Assembly: GCF_001625195.1 (NCBI RefSeq)
Contig: NC_054391.1
Coordinates: forward strand, 7,079,157 to 7,143,156
DNA: 64,000 bases
Origin: Drechmeria coniospora
Taxonomy: Eukaryota > Ascomycota > Sordariomycetes > Hypocreales > Ophiocordycipitaceae
Reading direction: 5' to 3'
Positions 59,530-64,000 of the stretch are shown here, one piece after another. The position numbers were made by a program, and so were the translations under genes. Under the pieces are notes generated by a model. That model did no database searches. It was not told the DNA's origin and saw only the letters and a list, made by a program, of their open reading frames with translations. Each line of letters opens with the position of its first letter. The first letter of the stretch is position 1.

Positions 59530-60085
59530 ATGCGCTCTCGACTTCCACTAATATGGCGTTGAGAGTATTGTCCAACGCACCCATGTGCTCTCGTATTCCA
59601 CATATATGGTGCCGAGAGCATTGTCCGGCGTACCCATGTGCTCCCTTCGCCCACTGATATGGTGTTGAGAGCATTGTCCAATGCACCTATGTGCTCTCAT
59701 CTTCCACTGATATGGTGTTGAGAGTATTGTCCGTCGCATCTCTGTGCTCTCGTCTTCCACTGATATGGTACCGAGAGCATTGTTAGACGCACCGATGTGC
59801 TCTCTTCGTCCACTGATATGGTGTTGAGAGCATTGTCCAATGCACCTATGTGCTCTCATCTTCCACTGATATGGTGTCGAGAGTATTGTCCATCGTATTT
59901 CCACTGATATGGTGTCGAGAGTATTGTCCATCGTATCTCTGTGCTCTCGTCTTCCACTGATATGGTGTCGAGAGTATCGTCCATCGCATCTCTGTACTCT
60001 CGTCTTCCACTGATATGGTGTCGTGAGTGTTGTCCAACGCACCTCGGTGCTTCCGTCGTTTACTGATAGAGTGTCGAGCGCATTG
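59530..60085. repeat. 53-bp minisatellite, 11 copies
   Basis: Tandem units with anchor GATATGG (or close variants) whose first bases lie at 59550, 59603, 59656, 59709, 59762, 59815, 59868, 59906, 59959, 60012 and 60065. The spacing is exactly 53 bp except once 38 bp, a 15-bp deletion that keeps the reading frame. On the minus strand the unit lacks stops in all three frames, so reading through three units gives a 53-residue super-repeat. The outermost copy at 59550 carries a G-to-A change that creates the stop at 59548. It sits directly behind, and in frame with, the secreted-protein gene on the same strand. Confidence 0.95.
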
Positions 60086-61172
60086 TCCATCGCATCTATT
60101 CCCAGATCCAACCTATGTCCTTCAATCTAGCCTGCATTCATGTTAATCCTGTGCGGATTGGTCAGGTGGCTGGCTGAAGTCAATGCGCTTACGTCGTTCA
60201 ACTAGGCAGCCGCATCAGTATACCATTGCAGAGGAAGCCATTGATGAAGTAAACTTACTGATTTTATCTTCTCCGAAGCTACTCAACGTCGTTAGCGCCG
60301 CCATGCTTTCCCTTACCTTTTGTGGGATGGGACGGGAGTGGCTGGCCAGGAAAACGTACCTTCAGGCTCCAAGTCAACTTCTGCATGCCAGCCCTCCTCC
60401 TTCAATTCTCCTTCCATGGTAATGGCGTAGCCTGACTCTCCGTTTTCGCAGTACTCATGATTCTTGTCGGCTTGTACCGTTTGGGTGAATACCATGGGGC
60501 TGCCTTTCAGCCTCATCTCGAAGACGAGGGCTAGAGTACCATCGGGCTTAGTTGATGTCTGATCTCTGCTGATGGCGAGCTGTTACTTACCAGGGATGGG
60601 GAATTGGGCAACGGCCAGGGGTTGTGCTATTTTGAACTTGGAAAGCCTGGCCAGAGGAGCGTTATACTGCTCGCCAAATGTTTTTCTGATATCAATTGTG
60701 ACTAGATTGTCATAGTTCGGGCTGGGTGCGTCGAACAGTTGGGTAAGCGCGTCATTGTCGTTGACGTTTTTCTTGTCCCCAAAGTAGATGTAAGGAGTGC
60801 TCCAAGCGGTTTGGTGACCAACCTCTGGTACTTCGACGTGTACTTTGAGTTCGTAGAAACGATTCTCCCGCGGCCATCCGCTCCGCGCGACGACACAGCG
60901 CAATGCAGCCAAATCGAAATAGCATCGGAGGCTACGCTGAAGAGCCCACTCATCAACCATGCGGTCCAGAATGGTCGTTCCCTTCACCTGCTGGCTGTGT
61001 TCCAGTTGCTTCGGAGTCACTGCGGGAGGCAGCGAGTGAGCACGCTTCTTTCCCCAGCCATTTTGTATTAATGCCTCCTACCTGGTTTGATTTCTACTCC
61101 ATATGGCTGATAAGTCGATGGGGCGGCACGGGCGCCCATGGCGAGGGCGAGAAGGAGAGCGAAGAGTTGCAT
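59548..61172 (-). CDS. Secreted protein, possibly with minisatellite-encoded repeat tail
   Basis: Unrecognised family. Exons 61172-61082, 61019-60591, 60530-60360, 60278-60259 and 60201-60193 or 60201-60127. The N-terminus MQLFALLLALAMGARAAPST is a good signal peptide. The next 200 residues (ERQ-poor, with VEVPEVGHQTAWSTPYIYFG, TIDIRKTFGEQYNAPLARL and ALVFEMRLKGSPMVFTQTVQ) look like a secreted beta-rich domain. Two 3' ends are possible. If exon 5 runs on, a TAG at 60127 ends the protein at 261 residues. If the strong donor GTAAGC after codon GAC (60192) is used with the TAG acceptor at 60127-60129, translation enters the 53-bp array in frame and continues to 59548, giving 432 residues. The long form is a hypothesis; the 5' exons are well supported by frame. 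Confidence 0.65.
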
Positions 61173-63579
61173 CTTGTCGTGTTGCTCAACCCACTCTTGG
61201 GTGGTCGATTCGAACTTGTGACGGCTGCAGAAACAAGATGCTGGGGAGACAAAGCCGGGACAGGAAGAAAATGGATAAAAGGGCAAAATGTGGAGGAAGT
61301 GATAAGCCTCTTTCGACCGTCCGATGCATGATCCTCGTCGAGGCAGGACCGACTAGCAAGCATTGCGTGCACTATATCCATCCATCTTGCTGGGTAAGTA
61401 GCTAGTACAGTAGGCCTCAGGCGAGGTGAAGATCGATAGGGCCTTGGGGCACTGTGCTAGGCTCCGTGCTACTTACTTAGTCGGCACTGCAGTTGGCCAA
61501 ACAGGCCTGGGCTAGCGCCGAGTAGTGGCCTTTGCGAGTACGCCCATGTGCAAGTAATGCGCTGTTAGTGTCCGTTCAAGTTAGTGCGCAGCGCACGTAC
61601 GCAGTATTACTTGCATGTTTTCTGATCCTTAGGCCTCTTGCTGTCATCCGGGTGGATCGAATCGCGGTTTACTTCATGCAACGGTCCTACAGTATACGGT
61701 CAACGTACCAGTCGATCTAAACAAAGCGACGAGCTGAACGGAAAATGAGAGCGCCCAGCCGATGGCGATGCAGTTCGCCGACGCTCTCTTGGATTTGCTC
61801 CTCGCCGCCCCACAGCGTGGACGAAGGCAGGTCACCTGGCAGGTGTCCAAACGCATACTGCTCACGTACAATTACGTGTCAACAGCATCACCAAGTAATA
61901 ATGCCAGCGCATCTGACGTAGGCGGACTTGTCACGTAATTGTTGGAGGAAATGAGCGCTCGCGCGTGAACGCTGCACAGAACATGTATGCTTGGCGACAT
62001 ACGCATAGGGAAGTACGGCATGCGCTGCTCAGTCGAAGAAAGCACCGAGGTTCCCAGCACGAATTGAGCCCCTACTGAGGAGCACGTACGGAGTAGGTGT
62101 ATAGACTAATCACGGCACAGGTACAAACGCGGAATGCAAATGCAAATGCAAACACGGAAACAATCACGAACTGGAACATTTGCCCACTCTGTCTGCAAGT
62201 GCAAGTACGTTGAAGGATAACTGTAGGGAATTGCGAAGTGAGGTCGCAGTTGGCTTCCCCAACTACCTGGTTCCAGGCACACCAAAGGGCTGACTGCGCG
62301 GGGAGGACGAACGGCATCAGTAGCCGTGCTTTGGTACCAAGCACCCGGTATCTTGTGCAAGTATTTGGTAATATGGAGTCCAGCAGTGTAGTAATAAGTA
62401 CGGAGTATATGTGCATGTAGTAAGTACCGTACCTTTGCAGTGTACTTATGTAGCTGTAAGTACTAACTTACTTATACTTAAGTACAGTACTCTGTACAAC
62501 TACTCCGTAGTACACGTGCTTATTAGCAGGCGTCTCCACAGCCTAAAAATCGCGTGATGCTGATCGATTTCGAAAACTAACATAATCTGCGAGTAATGCA
62601 ATGCTCCGAAGGACGAGACTCGGGCGCACTGCTGGGCGTGAAAAGGGACGCGTAGCCAATCACGATACACGGCGCAGTTCCAGACCTTCTTGGTCGTTAG
62701 TGCCTACGGAGTACTGTGCTTTAAGTACTTGTAGGTGTACATCTAGGGGTAGGCGTTATTACATACTGTACGGGCGGGTATTGTAAGTAATAGTTCCTGT
62801 GCTTACACCGTACTGTACAGTAGTTGTACAGTACGTGCTTGTTGTGAGCGGAAATCATTTGTGCTGTAGTTGTAGTTGCCCTCTGTACTTCATACCTGGA
62901 CTGCAGCAAGCAAGCACCTGTGCGCTAACAATACTAACTGCCTACACAGTACTACTATACAGTACCAGCATACTACTAGGTAGGTAGCTTTACTTACATG
63001 CACTTGGTACCAAGTACAAGCACTTGTAAACATCGGTCCAGTAATTACTCCCGAAAGTACATGTACTTACTACCTACGGTCTCTGAACATGCAGCAAAGA
63101 GCCGAACAAGAGCATCGAGTACTGATGTGACCCTTAGTCCATCCCGATGCTGATAGCAACTCTATTCAGAGTACTGTACGGAGCACGGAGTAATAGCTGT
63201 TCCGTAATTAGATGTACTTTAGTAATTACAGTACTTGTACTCCGTACTCCGTACTTACTGTAAGTACAGTAAGTACTTACTCTGTGCTCGGTACTCCGTA
63301 TCTGGTATTCCGTACTTACAGAGTAGTAAGTACCTAATATTGTGCCCCACGTATTATACTATCCTTGCACTTTTGCGCGATGTACTCGACGCCTCTCATC
63401 CTCCAACGAGCATTCTACGCTGTCGCACTTTCGTCCAGGAAAAGATTTCATGTGAAATTCTTTCCCCGTCACTGCCACGCGACAGACTTTCTAAAGCTGA
63501 GCTCCACTCTGGACCTCGCCTTGAACCCTTGAGCTCTGCCCTCCTTCCGTAATCTGCGGCCTCCGCCGTAGGTTGCGCC
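61173..63579. other. 2.4-kb gene-free, GTAC-rich region
   Basis: The left edge is the promoter of the secreted repeat-protein gene. From about 61380 to 63340 there are many GTAC and CGGAGTAC words, most dense near 62390-62520, 62800-62850 and 63170-63340, where CTCCGTACTCCGTACTTACTG-like runs occur. No coding frame is supported. Confidence 0.55.
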
Positions 63580-64000
63580 ATGGTTAACGACTTTGCGCGC
63601 CGCGGCCACGAGAGCCACCGACGCGGTTCGGTTTCAACACGGGGCTGGCAGAGAGGTCCAGCCGGATATCGAGACGGAGATCGAGACGGAGACTGGGACA
63701 GAGCCCGCAACCGGGATTGGGAGTGGGACAGGGAGAGAGAAGGGGATTGGGAGCGAGAAAGAGATTGGGAGCGAGAAAGAGGGCGAGAGAGAGGGCGTGA
63801 TAGAGAGCGAGAACAAGGTCTGCCGTTACTGAATCGCGCTGCTGCATTGTCGGCACATACTGATGGCCAAACAGGGTATCCTCTCGCCGACCGTTACCGA
63901 GACAACAGCCGTCGTCGTCCTGACAAGCTCAACATATCTCTTGCTCCCGCATCAAGCCCTATCCTGTCGTCCCCATCACGTAATCAGGCAAATCCTTCCG
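63580..64000 (+). CDS. RE/RD/RW-rich protein, 5' part of a gene cut by the window
   Basis: The ATG at 63580 opens a frame of 140 codons that runs off the end of the window with no stop. After MVNDFARRGHESHRRGSVST comes a strongly biased tract of Arg-Asp, Arg-Glu and Trp-Glu repeats (DWERERDWERERGRERGRDR), then a Pro/Ser-rich part (LAPASSPILSSPSRNQ). Such charged tracts occur at the N-terminus of nuclear RNA-binding and chromatin proteins, but no domain is visible yet. The other plus-strand frame through the same tract (63593-63832) closes and is taken as a shadow. A downstream intron cannot be excluded. Confidence 0.6.
   Translation, partial: MVNDFARRGHESHRRGSVSTRGWQRGPAGYRDGDRDGDWDRARNRDWEWDREREGDWERERDWERERGRERGRDREREQGLPLLNRAAALSAHTDGQTGYPLADRYRDNSRRRPDKLNISLAPASSPILSSPSRNQANPS

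Noticed and set aside
59530..60085. Regular repeats considered as a CRISPR array
   Set aside because: Units are directly contiguous 53-bp repeats without unique spacers, in a fungal genome; this is a minisatellite.
62072..62416. 114-codon open frame in the right-hand GTAC-rich region
   Set aside because: It is made largely of motif-derived Cys/Thr/Tyr codons, with no domain or splice context.

Overview
The window is nuclear DNA of a filamentous ascomycete (Pezizomycotina; a sordariomycete, probably Hypocreales, is my best guess). Evidence: many 50-100 nt GT-AG introns with CTAAC/CTGAC-like branch sites, fungal-only families (glucoamylase with CBM20, Sec17, Ypi1, Gep3, DUF3712, Sde2), a reductase-terminated NRPS, and a retroelement-like remnant whose stop codons look like RIP damage. 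No prokaryotic, CRISPR, tRNA or rRNA feature was found. Exon structures were built by eye from splice sites, frame and family similarity; there is no transcript evidence.

Layout. 0-4.2 kb: the 3' end of a secreted glucoamylase, then a 10-exon arginyl-tRNA synthetase on the minus strand. 4.7-12.5 kb: a 2,528-residue NRPS (half C - A - T - C - A - T - reductase), minus strand, with no other biosynthetic gene beside it. 12.5-16.3 kb: gene-free. 16.3-44.4 kb: a dense housekeeping block: alpha-SNAP, GatC, Ypi1, Gep3, mL61, HECT E3 ligase, a DUF3712 protein, eS10, Sde2, Cox12, a B12D protein, a small RRM protein, Sec31, Get2 and a TMEM135-like membrane protein. 44.4-50.9 kb: gene-free and full of short GTAC/CGGAGTAC motifs. 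50.9-54.8 kb: an Ino4-like bHLH factor and Rvb2. 55.0-58.6 kb: two ~320-bp direct repeats (LTR-like) enclosing a stop-riddled coiled-coil gene, an intact GC-rich secreted-protein gene and a chromodomain scrap. 59.5-61.2 kb: a secreted-protein gene whose frame can be spliced into a 53-bp minisatellite. The window ends in the 5' part of a gene for an RE/RD-rich protein.

Links between genes. GatC, Gep3, mL61, Cox12 and the B12D protein are all nuclear-encoded mitochondrial proteins within about 17 kb. Two divergent pairs share short intergenic regions (Gep3/mL61 and Cox12/B12D), the second with three CCAAT boxes. Sec17, Sec31 and Get2 serve the secretory pathway.

Most notable: (1) the secreted gene at 59.5-61.2 kb that may encode a minisatellite-derived repeat domain; (2) 3-nt microexon candidates in COX12 and mL61; (3) the stand-alone reductive NRPS; (4) an intact secreted-protein gene inside a RIP-like LTR pair.
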